From Bradyrhizobium sp. PSBB068 (GTDB taxonomy: Bacteria > Pseudomonadota > Alphaproteobacteria > Rhizobiales > Xanthobacteraceae): 64,000 bases of DNA. Position numbers and translations under genes: made by a program. Every line of letters starts with the position of its first letter. The stretch's first letter is position 1. Where the stretch lies: positions 2,666,001 to 2,730,000 of the forward strand of contig CP069300.1 of assembly GCA_016839165.1 (NCBI GenBank), given 5' to 3'. Below are positions 1 to 10,002 of this stretch, in pieces. The notes under the pieces were generated by a model. It saw nothing but the letters and a program-made list of their open reading frames with translations. It searched no databases and had not been told where the DNA came from.

Positions 1-1257
1 GCTCAGATATTGCCCGCCCGACGCGGTCCAGCCGACCTTCAGCCAGATCTCGCCGCCCTGCGGCGTGAACTTGATCGAGTTGGAGAGCAGATTGAGCACG
101 ACCTGGCGGATGGCGCGCTCGTCGCCCCATATCCTCGGCATGCCGTGCTCGAACACTTCGTGGATGGTGATGCCGCGGCTGGAGGCGCGCAGCTTCAGCA
201 AATGGTGGCAGTCGGCGACAACATGCACCAGCGCCACGGCCTCTTCGTTCAGCTCGTACCGGCCGGCCTCGATGCGCGACAGATCGAGGATCTCGTTGAT
301 GAGGTTGAGCAGGTGCACGCCGGAATTATGGATGTCGGCGGAGTATTCCTTATAGACGGGCACCGCATGCGCGCCAAAGATCTCGCTTTTCATCACCTCG
401 GAGAAGCCGAGGATGGCATTGAGCGGCGTGCGCAGTTCATGGCTCATCTGGGCCAGGAAGCGCGACTTGGCGACGTTGGCGGACTCGGCGCGGTGCCGGG
501 CCTCGTCTGATATCGCCTTGGCCTGTTCCAGTTCGCCGATCAGCGCGTCCTTTTCGGCACGGGCCTCCAGGGTCGCAAGCGTGGTCGAATGCAGGCGGTG
601 CGCCAGCAGGGCGAAATAGCCCTCGGCGGCAAGCGCCAGCAGCGCCAGCACGTAATTGTCGAACGCGCCGTTGAGCACGAGGTCGAGCGCGATCCCGACC
701 GTGACCGGAACGGTCGCCGCGAGCGCTGCGATCGGCAGGCTCGCCGCCAGCATGCTGGAGACCGCGATCACCAGCGGCATCAGGAACATCATCAGCGTGT
801 TGGAAGCGAGATCGCGCCCGGCGGGGTGGATCAGGATCGCGGTCCAGCACAGACCGTAGAGCAGGTCGAGCAGCACGAAGCGCGTCCGCCATTTGCGCGT
901 CACCGCGACCGAAGTCGGCTCGGCGAGGAAGCGGGAGCAGTTGCGAATGATCAGGAGATGGACACAGAGGATGCCGACCGTCCAGGCGCCGGCCACGATC
1001 GGCTTCATCCAGAGGCCGAACAGCACGCCGGTTGCCACCACGAGCAGCATCACGACATAGGACGCCGAGATCCGGGTCTGGGCGTATTGGCGGAGCAGTT
1101 CGGCGTCGAACGCCGGGCGGGTTCCACTGGTTGACGTTAACCGATCCCGCGCCTCACGCACCCGCTGCGCAGCGACGCGCCGGCTGTTCACCGGCGCTGC
1201 CACCTGAGGTCCTGCCGGAAGCGCTACAACTTCAGGCTTTTCTGCGGGATTACTCAT
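1..1257 (-). CDS. Membrane sensor histidine kinase, PleC/DivJ/PdhS-like (3' part outside window)
   Basis: Read on the minus strand from an ATG at 1257, the frame stays open to the window edge (419 codons), so the C-terminal ATPase end is missing. Residues about 65-220 hold several hydrophobic segments, followed by a coiled linker. The HisKA domain has the phospho-acceptor motif SHELRTPLNAILGFSE with His273, and is followed by an N-box (NLLSNSIKFTP). The HisKA wording (GFSEVM, DIHNSGVHLL, DLSRIEAG) is that of the PleC/DivJ/PdhS cell-cycle kinases of alphaproteobacteria, which act on DivK/PleD-type regulators. A CtrA-type site lies about 100 bp upstream. Kinase assignment is secure; a cell-cycle role is inferred. 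Confidence 0.85.
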   Translation of the reverse strand, partial: MSNPAEKPEVVALPAGPQVAAPVNSRRVAAQRVREARDRLTSTSGTRPAFDAELLRQYAQTRISASYVVMLLVVATGVLFGLWMKPIVAGAWTVGILCVHLLIIRNCSRFLAEPTSVAVTRKWRTRFVLLDLLYGLCWTAILIHPAGRDLASNTLMMFLMPLVIAVSSMLAASLPIAALAATVPVTVGIALDLVLNGAFDNYVLALLALAAEGYFALLAHRLHSTTLATLEARAEKDALIGELEQAKAISDEARHRAESANVAKSRFLAQMSHELRTPLNAILGFSEVMKSEIFGAHAVPVYKEYSADIHNSGVHLLNLINEILDLSRIEAGRYELNEEAVALVHVVADCHHLLKLRASSRGITIHEVFEHGMPRIWGDERAIRQVVLNLLSNSIKFTPQGGEIWLKVGWTASGGQYLS

Positions 1258-1273
1258 AAACAACACAAATCCT

Positions 1274-1298
1274 GCCCGCGTACCGCGCGGGCCTTTTG
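1274..1298 (+). terminator. GC-rich hairpin with short T run
   Basis: GCCCGCG (1274-1280) and CGCGGGC (1286-1292) form a 7-bp stem followed by CTTTT on the plus strand. It lies between the kinase start and the end of the permease gene, both on the minus strand. No plus-strand gene needs it, so its role is uncertain. Confidence 0.3.
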
Positions 1299-1357
1299 CA
1301 TTGTCTATCTGTGACGCCAAATCATTAAGCGATGACTTAAAGAGCTAAAGAAAACCG

Positions 1358-1372
1358 TTAACCGGAGGTTAA
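1358..1372. promoter_or_regulatory. Perfect CtrA-type box TTAA-N7-TTAA
   Basis: TTAA at 1358-1361 and TTAA at 1369-1372 are separated by exactly seven bases, the consensus for the cell-cycle regulator CtrA. A second pair (1325-1328 and 1337-1340) has an eight-base spacer. The site lies about 100 bp upstream of the PleC/DivJ-like kinase start. Confidence 0.55.
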
Positions 1373-1415
1373 ATTAACTTTTGCGCCGGGCTTGCACTGG
1401 TGCGCCGATGACGCA

Positions 1416-2858
1416 TCAGTGCACCAGCAACAGCGCTGCGGCGCCGACCAGAATTGCGAGCGGAACCGCACCGAGCGGCCAGCCCCGCAAGTACACGGTG
1501 CGCTCAAGGTCGGGCTTCCCGACCAGCGCACAGCCGACTGCGACCCGCACCGGCGACAGCATGGTCAGGGCCGCGGCGGCAGTGTTCTGGATCGCGCCGA
1601 GCCAGGGCAGGCTGAGCGCAGCATCCCTTGCGAGCGCGATCTGGGCGGGCATCAGGAGGCCATTGGCGGCGTTGCTGCTGCCGGTCAGAAATCCGAACGC
1701 TGCGGCAAACAGCGGTGTTGCGAGAACGGCGAGCGGGCCAAGTCCCGACCTCAGGCCCGTTGCGAGACCATCGGCGAGGCCGGACGTCGCCATCACCTGC
1801 GCCATCGCAAGGAAGCAGCCGATGGTCAGGATCGGCTTGCGGCCACGGGTCCATGCGCGTGCGAGCGCAAGCACCGCCGGCCGCCGCATCGCGATCGCCG
1901 TGGCGAGGCCGACCACCAGCAGCCATGAGCCTGGATGCAGCAGCGGGAACCAGGCCGGGCCGTCGGCAAAAGGCTTTACCGCGAGCGCAAGGCGGAGCCA
2001 TTCGTTCACCGGCGTGATCGCACGCGTCGCCATCAGCACCGCGATCAGCGCGACATAGGGCAGTCCGACGCGAAGCGCTGACCGCCATTGCTCGCGATCG
2101 GGCCGGCCGTTCATCAGAAATCGTGCGACGATCAGTGGTCCCAGCGCTGCCAGTGCTGCCACCTCCGGACCGAACACCGCATTGGCGGCGACCAGCAATC
2201 CGGCCGCCGCGGCCGTGCACAGCGCCTCGCCGACGAAATCGAGCGCCGTGCCGGGGACCTTGGCGAGGGCGGCGATGCGCCAGAACAGACAGAGCCAGGC
2301 GATCAGAAGCGGCGCGGTGAGCAGGGCGCTGTGCACGCCGAGGTCGGTCGGCGCAATCCCGGAGAGCTGCGCGCCGACGATCGTACCGTTGGCCATTGCG
2401 CCCCACGACACCATCATCTGGCTGAACAGCCCGAACAGGATGGCGTGGAGCGGCGCGAGTCCGATGCCGTTGAGCATCGGCGCAATCGTGACCTGGCCAA
2501 CGCCGAAGCCGGTCGCCCCCTCTGCGAACGGGCCGATCAGAAAGCACGTGGTGTAGAGCTGTTTGCGACGCCGTTCCGGAGCGACCGGTGCCGGATCGTC
2601 TGCCGCGCCATGCTCCGAGATCACCTCGCGGAAGAATAATCCGCCAAGAATGACGGCGCCGACGAGCAACGCCAGCCATCCACCGTGAGCGATCGCGCCG
2701 AGCGCATCGCGCGCACCAAACGGATGCGGTGGCGCCACCATTGCGACGATGAGCGAGGTCACGAGACCGAACAGCCCCACCGTGGTGGAGGACGCGCGTC
2801 CCGTGGCAATCAGCGCCGCGACGACGACGAACGGGAGCGACCACACCAGGTATTCCAA
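1416..2858 (-). CDS. L-lactate permease family transporter
   Basis: A 480-residue, almost entirely hydrophobic protein with about 12 or more membrane segments. It carries the lactate-permease family motif GPFAEGATGFGVG (about 109-121) and a matching C-terminal segment (FLTGSSNAANGLL). LctP/GlcA proteins import lactate or glycolate with protons across the inner membrane; they are usually about 550 residues, so this is a short member and the substrate may differ. It stands alone between a kinase and a dehydrogenase gene on the same strand. The charged stretch around residues 85-100 is probably a cytoplasmic loop. Confidence 0.75.
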   Translation of the reverse strand: MEYLVWSLPFVVVAALIATGRASSTTVGLFGLVTSLIVAMVAPPHPFGARDALGAIAHGGWLALLVGAVILGGLFFREVISEHGAADDPAPVAPERRRKQLYTTCFLIGPFAEGATGFGVGQVTIAPMLNGIGLAPLHAILFGLFSQMMVSWGAMANGTIVGAQLSGIAPTDLGVHSALLTAPLLIAWLCLFWRIAALAKVPGTALDFVGEALCTAAAAGLLVAANAVFGPEVAALAALGPLIVARFLMNGRPDREQWRSALRVGLPYVALIAVLMATRAITPVNEWLRLALAVKPFADGPAWFPLLHPGSWLLVVGLATAIAMRRPAVLALARAWTRGRKPILTIGCFLAMAQVMATSGLADGLATGLRSGLGPLAVLATPLFAAAFGFLTGSSNAANGLLMPAQIALARDAALSLPWLGAIQNTAAAALTMLSPVRVAVGCALVGKPDLERTVYLRGWPLGAVPLAILVGAAALLLVH

Positions 2859-2975
2859 GGTCGTCTCGCTTTCCTCACGGGCTTCCGGCGTCGACGGCGA
2901 GTTTCAAACCGCCGCTACTTCTAGCCGCCAGCAGCCGTCGAGGGTGCGGAATTTGCGAGACGCCGCCGCATGGCA

Positions 2976-2999
2976 GGTGACCCGCCTGCGCGGGTCACC
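2976..2999 (-). terminator. Perfect 10-bp hairpin downstream of the dehydrogenase
   Basis: GGTGACCCGC (2976-2985) pairs with GCGGGTCACC (2990-2999) around a 4-nt loop, 20 bp beyond the stop of the 3019-3891 gene. There is no T tract, so this is at best a weak or factor-assisted terminator. Confidence 0.35.
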
Positions 3000-3018
3000 G
3001 TGGCCGCGTGCCGAGGCC

Positions 3019-3891
3019 TTAGCGCTGCAAGCGAGCGAGCAGGCTCGACGTATCCCAGCGCTTGCCGCCCATCTTCTCGACCTCGGCATAAAACTGGTCG
3101 ACCAGCGCGGTTGTGGGCAGGGTGGCGCCGTTGCGGCGGGCTTCCGCCAGCGCGATCGAGAGGTCCTTGCGCATCCACTCGACGGCGAAGCCGAAATCGT
3201 ACTTGCCCTCGTTCATGGTCTTGTAGCGGTTTTCCATCTGCCAGGACTGCGCCGCGCCCTTCGAGATCGTCTCGATCACGGCGGCGACGTCGAGGCCGCT
3301 CTTCTTGGCGAAGTGGATGCCCTCGGAGAGGCCCTGCACCAGGCCGGCGATGCAGATCTGGTTGACCATTTTTGTCAGTTGGCCGGCGCCTGCCGGTCCG
3401 AGCAATTTGCACATCCGCGCGTAGGCGCCGGTAATGATCGGCTCGGCGCCGGCATAGGCGTCCTCGCTGCCGCCACACATCACCGTCAGCACGCCGTTCT
3501 CGGCGCCGGCCTGGCCGCCGGACACCGGCGCATCGACGAACTTGAAGCCGGCCTTGGTGGCGGCGGCATCGAGTTCGCGGGCCACCTCGGCGGAAGCGGT
3601 GGTGTGATCGACGAACGTCGCGCCTTTCTTCATGCCGGCGAAGGCGCCGTCGGGGCCGATCGTGACCGAGCGCAGGTCATTGTCGTTGCCGACGCAGCAC
3701 ATCACGAAGTCCTGACCTTCGGCCGCGGCCTTCGGCGTGGCTGCGGTCTTGCCGCCGAACTTGTCGGCCCATTCCTTCGCCTTCGCCGCGGTCCGGTTGT
3801 ACACGGTGACCTCATGGCCGCCCTTTTTCACGAGGTGTCCCGCCATCGGGAAGCCCATTACGCCGAGACCGAGAAAAGCGACTTTAGCCAT
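3019..3891 (-). CDS. NAD(P)-dependent oxidoreductase, 3-hydroxyisobutyrate dehydrogenase family
   Basis: The 290-residue product starts at MAKVAFLGLGVMG (ATG at 3891); an upstream in-frame extension lacks family sequence. The N-terminal Rossmann fold has GLGVMGFPMAGHL. The substrate loop (DAPVSGGQAGAENG) and the catalytic-lysine segment (KMVNQICIAG) are those of 3-hydroxyisobutyrate dehydrogenase and tartronate semialdehyde reductase. These soluble enzymes oxidise or reduce small beta-hydroxyacids. Length fits the family (about 290-300). It is divergent from the VOC gene at 4094. The exact substrate cannot be told from sequence. Confidence 0.88.
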   Translation of the reverse strand: MAKVAFLGLGVMGFPMAGHLVKKGGHEVTVYNRTAAKAKEWADKFGGKTAATPKAAAEGQDFVMCCVGNDNDLRSVTIGPDGAFAGMKKGATFVDHTTASAEVARELDAAATKAGFKFVDAPVSGGQAGAENGVLTVMCGGSEDAYAGAEPIITGAYARMCKLLGPAGAGQLTKMVNQICIAGLVQGLSEGIHFAKKSGLDVAAVIETISKGAAQSWQMENRYKTMNEGKYDFGFAVEWMRKDLSIALAEARRNGATLPTTALVDQFYAEVEKMGGKRWDTSSLLARLQR

Positions 3892-4093
3892 GTCTGATAC
3901 CTTGTGATTTGCCGTGGTGATCGCCCCGCAAGACCGCCGGAAAACGTCGCGCCGGGCAGGGCATTCCGTCCATGGAAGGAGCCGCACCATACCCCCTGCG
4001 CAGCGGAGGGCAACGGGTTCGTTGGATGGCAGGCCCCGGTTTTGTGCTAGGATCGGGCTACCTAAGAACCTCACAAAAAAGGGAGTGTCTCGC

Positions 4094-4531
4094 ATGGGCA
4101 TGAGCGTCGGTGTGCTCGATCATTTCAATATACGGACCCGGAATCTCGCCGCCACGGTGCGGTTCTATGAGGACGTTCTGGGCCTGGAAAAGGGCGCCCG
4201 CCCGAACTTCGCGTTCCCCGGTGCGTGGATGTACAGCGAAGGCAAGGCTGTCGTGCATCTGGTCGACATCTCCGCGACCGACGAGGCGCAGAAGCCGGAT
4301 TCGGGCGTCGTCCATCACGTCGCCTTTGCCAGCCAGGGCTTTGACGGGATGCGGAAGCGGCTGCAGTCCAAGGGTATGGAATTCGACTCACGCCAGGTTC
4401 CCGGCGGCGACCTCTGGCAGATCTTCGTGAACGACCCCAACGGGGTCATGATCGAGCTGAATTACGAGGCCGCCAAGGAAGGCGGCGCCGCGGCACCGGC
4501 CGAGCGGCGGGACGACGTCGGAGCGAGGTAG
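4094..4531 (+). CDS. VOC family (glyoxalase/dioxygenase fold) protein
   Basis: A 145-residue protein from ATG 4094, preceded by GGGAG at 4081-4085. It shows the vicinal-oxygen-chelate pattern: N-terminal DHFNIRTRNL, middle VVHHVAF and C-terminal MIELNYE, supplying two His and one Glu as likely metal ligands. RFYEDVLGL is the usual VOC helix. Members include glyoxalase I, epimerases and extradiol dioxygenases; nothing here picks one. The last 15 residues are a charged, Ala-rich tail. The gene is divergent from the dehydrogenase at 3019-3891. Confidence 0.8.
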   Translation: MGMSVGVLDHFNIRTRNLAATVRFYEDVLGLEKGARPNFAFPGAWMYSEGKAVVHLVDISATDEAQKPDSGVVHHVAFASQGFDGMRKRLQSKGMEFDSRQVPGGDLWQIFVNDPNGVMIELNYEAAKEGGAAAPAERRDDVGAR

Positions 4532-4567
4532 CCTTTTGCGCTGCAACGCTCTATTGGGTCGTCTCTT

Positions 4568-4617
4568 GGGCACGGTCCGGGAAAGTACGAAGCGGTTTTC
4601 CGAACAAGACCATGCCC
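4568..4617. repeat. Degenerate copy of the GCATGATC...GATCATGC palindromic repeat
   Basis: GGGCACGGTC (4568-4577) and GACCATGCCC (4608-4617) are imperfect inverted ends around a core with GGAAAGT and GGTTTTCCGAA. The core matches the intact copy at 50658-50706. This is a short intergenic palindrome family spread through Bradyrhizobium-type genomes. Confidence 0.6.
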
Positions 4618-4640
4618 GCTAGAAGCCCAGGAGATGCGCG

Positions 4641-5774
4641 GTGAGCGTGACGCAGCAACAGGTTCTCGATTGCCTTGCCAAGGTGATGTCGCCCCGCGGC
4701 GTCCCCTTGACCAACGCCAATGTGCTGTCGGCGATCACGGTCACCGACGGCAAGGTGTTCTTCTCGATCAACGTCGATGCCGCGGAAGCCCGCGCTTGGG
4801 AGAGCGTTCGCGCGCAGGCCGAGAATGCCGTGCGCGCCATGCCCGGCGTCAGCGTCGCGATGATCGCGCTGACCGCGGAGCGCAAGGCGGGCGGCGGCGC
4901 GGCACCCGCGCCGCGGCCGGCCGGCGGCGTCCAGCCGGCGTCAGCGCACCGCCATCCGCACCCCCCTGGCGCGCAATCACCGATGGCGCGCCAGGCCGAG
5001 ATCCCCGGCATCTCCGCCGTCATCGCGGTGGCCTCCGGCAAGGGCGGGGTCGGCAAGTCGACCACGGCGCTCAACCTCGCGCTCGGCCTGCGCGACCTCG
5101 GCCTGCGCGTCGGGCTGCTCGATGCCGACATCTACGGCCCGTCGGTGCCGCGGCTGACCGGCATCCGCGAGAAGCCGCAGCTCAACGACGACAAGAAGAT
5201 GATTCCGCTGGCGCGCTTCGGCCTGTCGATCATGTCGATCGGCTTCCTCGTGGAGGAAGACACCGCGATGATCTGGCGCGGGCCGATGGTGATGTCGGCG
5301 ATCACCCAGATGCTGCGCGACGTGGCCTGGGGCACGCTCGACGTGCTGGTCGTCGACATGCCGCCGGGCACCGGCGATGCCCAGCTCACGCTGGCGCAGA
5401 ACGTCCCGCTCAAGGGCGCCGTCATCATCTCGACGCCGCAGGACCTCTCGCTGATCGACGCGCGGCGCGGTCTGGCGATGTTCAAGAAGGTCAACGTGCC
5501 GGTGCTCGGCATCGTCGAGAACATGAGCTATTTCCAGTGCCCGCATTGCGGCACGCGCTCGGACATCTTCGGCCATGGCGGCGCCCGCCACGAGGCCGAG
5601 AAGCTCGGGGTGCCGTTCCTCGGCGAAATCCCCCTGCACATCGCCATCCGCACCGCCTCCGATTCCGGCAACCCGGTGGTCGAGAGCGAACCGGACGGCC
5701 CGCACGCGGCGATCTACCGCGCGATCGGCGGCAAGGTCCGCGAGCAGCTGCAAGGCGTGATCGCCGCCGCCTGA
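4641..5774 (+). CDS. mrp: Mrp/NBP35-type Fe-S cluster carrier ATPase
   Basis: A 377-residue protein from a GTG at 4641 with AGGAGA at 4629-4634. An N-terminal MIP18-like domain (about 1-80) is joined by an Ala/Pro/His-rich linker to a ParA-type ATPase. The deviant Walker A is ASGKGGVGKST (131-141). YFQCPHCG supplies Cys300 and Cys303, the CxxC that bridges a 4Fe-4S cluster between two subunits. Mrp/ApbC proteins pass clusters to apo-proteins in the cytosol. The last 35 codons are repeated in diverged form at 6203-6313. Confidence 0.93.
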   Translation: MSVTQQQVLDCLAKVMSPRGVPLTNANVLSAITVTDGKVFFSINVDAAEARAWESVRAQAENAVRAMPGVSVAMIALTAERKAGGGAAPAPRPAGGVQPASAHRHPHPPGAQSPMARQAEIPGISAVIAVASGKGGVGKSTTALNLALGLRDLGLRVGLLDADIYGPSVPRLTGIREKPQLNDDKKMIPLARFGLSIMSIGFLVEEDTAMIWRGPMVMSAITQMLRDVAWGTLDVLVVDMPPGTGDAQLTLAQNVPLKGAVIISTPQDLSLIDARRGLAMFKKVNVPVLGIVENMSYFQCPHCGTRSDIFGHGGARHEAEKLGVPFLGEIPLHIAIRTASDSGNPVVESEPDGPHAAIYRAIGGKVREQLQGVIAAA

Positions 5775-5814
5775 GCCCGCGCTGGTGTTCCGGCGCGCCG
5801 CGGCGGGCTTTCTT
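5774..5814 (+). terminator. Terminator after mrp
   Basis: AGCCCGC (5774-5780, starting in the mrp stop) pairs with GCGGGCT (5803-5809), with further internal GC pairing, followed by TTTCTT. It fits intrinsic termination of mrp. Confidence 0.5.
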
Positions 5815-5963
5815 CACAGGCCTGTCGCCCCGCGGCGATTGCTGAATCGGTTCCGGCCTGTATGTTTGTGCTGCACTGGCCGAATCATACCGTCTTTCGA
5901 TCAATTGAAGGCGGCCAGGGATGAAGCCGAAACCGCGGGAAGGGTCGTGGAGCGACCATCGAC

Positions 5964-6197
5964 ATGGCAGCGTCACGCGAAGCAGACAAAGAGCGCAAGC
6001 ATCTGACGCGGGAGAAGCGCGAAGAGGCCTCCCGGGTGGCGTTCAACGTTGCGAAGAAGTCCGACTCCATCGGCGAAGCCGCGGCGACGATCGCGAAGAT
6101 GTATGGTGTCAGCAAGACAACCGCGCAAAGCTGGATCCGGCGTGGGCGGCATTTGGCCGACAAGGCCAAGAAATCGCGGGAGACGACGCGGCGCTGA
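5964..6197 (+). CDS. Small helix-turn-helix protein
   Basis: A 77-residue, very basic protein from ATG 5964. Residues about 30-60 (EAAATIAKMYGVSKTTAQSW) read as a helix-turn-helix of the kind found in resolvases and phage or transposon regulators. Both ends are rich in Lys, Arg and Glu. It sits alone in a 0.43-kb insert between the mrp stop and a diverged duplicate of the mrp 3' end. No recombinase catalytic domain is present. It could be a regulator left by a lost mobile element or a standalone DNA-binding protein; the function is not known. Confidence 0.6.
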   Translation: MAASREADKERKHLTREKREEASRVAFNVAKKSDSIGEAAATIAKMYGVSKTTAQSWIRRGRHLADKAKKSRETTRR

Positions 6198-6202
6198 TTG
6201 CC

Positions 6203-6313
6203 ACGGTCACCCGGAGGTTGAGAAACAACCGGACGGCCCGCACGCGGCGATTTACCGCGCGGTCGGCGGCAGGGTCCGCGACCAGCGGCAAGGTGTCGGC
6301 GCGGCGGCCTGAG
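6203..6313 (+). repeat. Diverged duplicate of the mrp 3' end
   Basis: This stretch matches the last ~110 bp of mrp (5672-5782) at roughly 80-85% by eye, including a 25-bp identical run. Read in frame it gives QPDGPHAAIYRAVGGRV and ends with AAA-stop, against EPDGPHAAIYRAIGGKV in Mrp. The match ends just past the stop codon. Several differences are synonymous or conservative, so the copy once stood in a real mrp gene. Confidence 0.75.
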
Positions 6314-6445
6314 CCTGCAATTTCCAGCAGATTCCCGCGTCATCAGACTTTCGTTTAATTGGCGCGGTCATGCCATTGTCGCGTTTCCGTGAGGCCGCCT
6401 TCCGTGTTAAAGGGCCGATCAGAGCGCCTCGGCTGGACGTGCTAG

Positions 6446-7594
<1,149 letters not shown>

Positions 7595-7650
7595 CGGCGT
7601 TTCGGGCGTTCGCGAGACGCGAACGCGCCAAAAAGCTTCGACTTAAGTAG

Positions 7651-7682
7651 CCCGGCCCCCGCAAGGGGGCCGGGTTTTTTGC
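7651..7682 (+). terminator. Strong intrinsic terminator between the two binding-protein genes
   Basis: CCCGGCCCCC (7651-7660) and GGGGGCCGGG (7665-7674) form a perfect 10-bp stem with loop GCAA, followed by TTTTTT. The two paralogues are therefore probably separate transcription units. Confidence 0.9.
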
Positions 7683-7841
7683 GTCTGGCATTCGCCCGGG
7701 GGATGTTCCATGCTCGCTGCCGAAGCCTCGGCACGAAGGCGGCGCGCGATCGGTCACCGGTCATGACGGCAAAGAAAAGCAGCGCGACGAGCGCAAGCAG
7801 TCGACGCTCGGACAACACAATCACACAGGGCGGGATTCAAA

Positions 7842-8930
<1,089 letters not shown>

Positions 8931-8995
8931 CGCCGCGCCTCTTCAGCGCGTGCAGAGATCCCATCGGGCATTGGCGGCCGACAACGGCGCGGCCG

Positions 8996-9298
8996 TCAAT
9001 AACCGAACCCGTCCAGCGAGCTGCACCTCAACCGGTAAGTGTCGCCCCGTCTGGGCGACGACTTCTGCCATGGGACATTGTTGAACAGCGTTCTTACGAA
9101 TTGCGGTCCGCTCGCCGGGGTGACCTCCAGCGTCACTTTCACAAGCCAGTATCCGATCGTAGCGTAAGGTAGCTCTTCGGCGTGCAGGACTCTCACCGTG
9201 CAATCGTCGGGGTTGGTGCGGGACGCCTCGGCGTTCGACAGGGCACCCAGGCACAGCGCTGCCGTCAACGGCACGACGCCCAAGGCAGCGCTTTTCAT
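8996..9298 (-). CDS. Small secreted protein of unknown function
   Basis: A 100-residue protein with a clear signal peptide (MKSAALGVVPLTAALCLGAL, cleavage near AEA). The mature part is about 75 residues with two Cys (DDCTV and RLRCSS) that could form a disulfide. I do not recognise the family. It is the last of three small secreted proteins downstream of the RND efflux operon on the same strand, 70 bp beyond its neighbour, and may be co-transcribed with it. Confidence 0.6.
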   Translation of the reverse strand: MKSAALGVVPLTAALCLGALSNAEASRTNPDDCTVRVLHAEELPYATIGYWLVKVTLEVTPASGPQFVRTLFNNVPWQKSSPRRGDTYRLRCSSLDGFGY

Positions 9299-9368
9299 GG
9301 TGCGGTTCCTTCACAAGGCGTTGGCCTGAGGCGGGAGCGGGCGGCTGTCACCGGTGCGATCCCGTCGA

Positions 9369-9701
9369 TCAAAATGGAAACGGGAATGCGCGCACCCGAT
9401 CGCGGCTCTCGAAGCTCAATCCGGTGGCCGGTCCGGTGCGGTAATGACCGTTGTAGTGCCCCCCGCCGGGGCAGTAGTTCGGATCGAGGCGCGCTTGATC
9501 GTCGATCCCATGGCGAGAGCTTCGCTGCCGGTAGCGCGTCTGCCAGCAACGGCAGTCCTGGTCGCAGGCGAGCCGCACTTGAACGGTGCTCGCAGGAGGT
9601 TGCGACCACAGCGTTGTGACGTGAACGGGCACAGCGCGGACCTCCGATGCCATGACGGCGATCGCCGCAACGATGAGAAGCAGGGGCGTCGTGCGTTTCA
9701 T
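9369..9701 (-). CDS. Small secreted Cys/His-containing protein
   Basis: A 110-residue protein with a signal peptide (MKRTTPLLLIVAAIAVMAS, cleavage near VRA). The mature part has four Cys (CDQDCRC and YCPGGG) and several His, a composition compatible with metal binding or disulfides. No known domain was recognised. It lies between two other small secreted proteins, downstream of the metal-type efflux operon and on the same strand, so a periplasmic accessory role is possible but only inferred from position. Confidence 0.6.
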   Translation of the reverse strand: MKRTTPLLLIVAAIAVMASEVRAVPVHVTTLWSQPPASTVQVRLACDQDCRCWQTRYRQRSSRHGIDDQARLDPNYCPGGGHYNGHYRTGPATGLSFESRDRVRAFPFPF

Positions 9702-9762
9702 ATTGGTCTCATCGGGCCGATCAGCTGATGTCCGGGTGCCAACTCAATTGCCGAAGCATGCG

Positions 9763-9963
9763 CTACTTCTTCGGCGCTTGCTTTGGCGGCGCTGGTGGAG
9801 GCGTTGGTGCGTTGCCCTGCGGAGCCGGAACCACCGGGTTCTTCTGGGCGGTTGGCCCGCCGAGATTGCTCGGCTTTTTCGGGCCGCCGACAGCGCTCTG
9901 TGCGGCCGCGGATCCCGCCGAGATCGCAAGCAGGATTGCCGCCAAAGTGAGCATGTTTTTCAT
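9763..9963 (-). CDS. Small secreted Pro-rich protein
   Basis: A 66-residue protein: signal peptide (MKNMLTLAAILLAISAGSAA) followed by a mature tail of about 45 residues rich in Pro, Ala, Gly and Lys, with no predicted fold. It begins 39 bp after the stop of the efflux outer-membrane factor gene, in the same direction, so it may be the fourth gene of that operon. Similar tiny Pro-rich exported proteins are common in Bradyrhizobium and unassigned. Confidence 0.55.
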   Translation of the reverse strand: MKNMLTLAAILLAISAGSAAAQSAVGGPKKPSNLGGPTAQKNPVVPAPQGNAPTPPPAPPKQAPKK

Positions 9964-10002
9964 TCGCCGACTCCTCCAGTTGGGACCTTGCGTTCCGCCC
10001 GG

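Noticed and set aside
2749..3897. 382-codon plus-strand open frame
   Set aside because: Antisense to the dehydrogenase gene; no family pattern, while the opposite strand is clearly coding.
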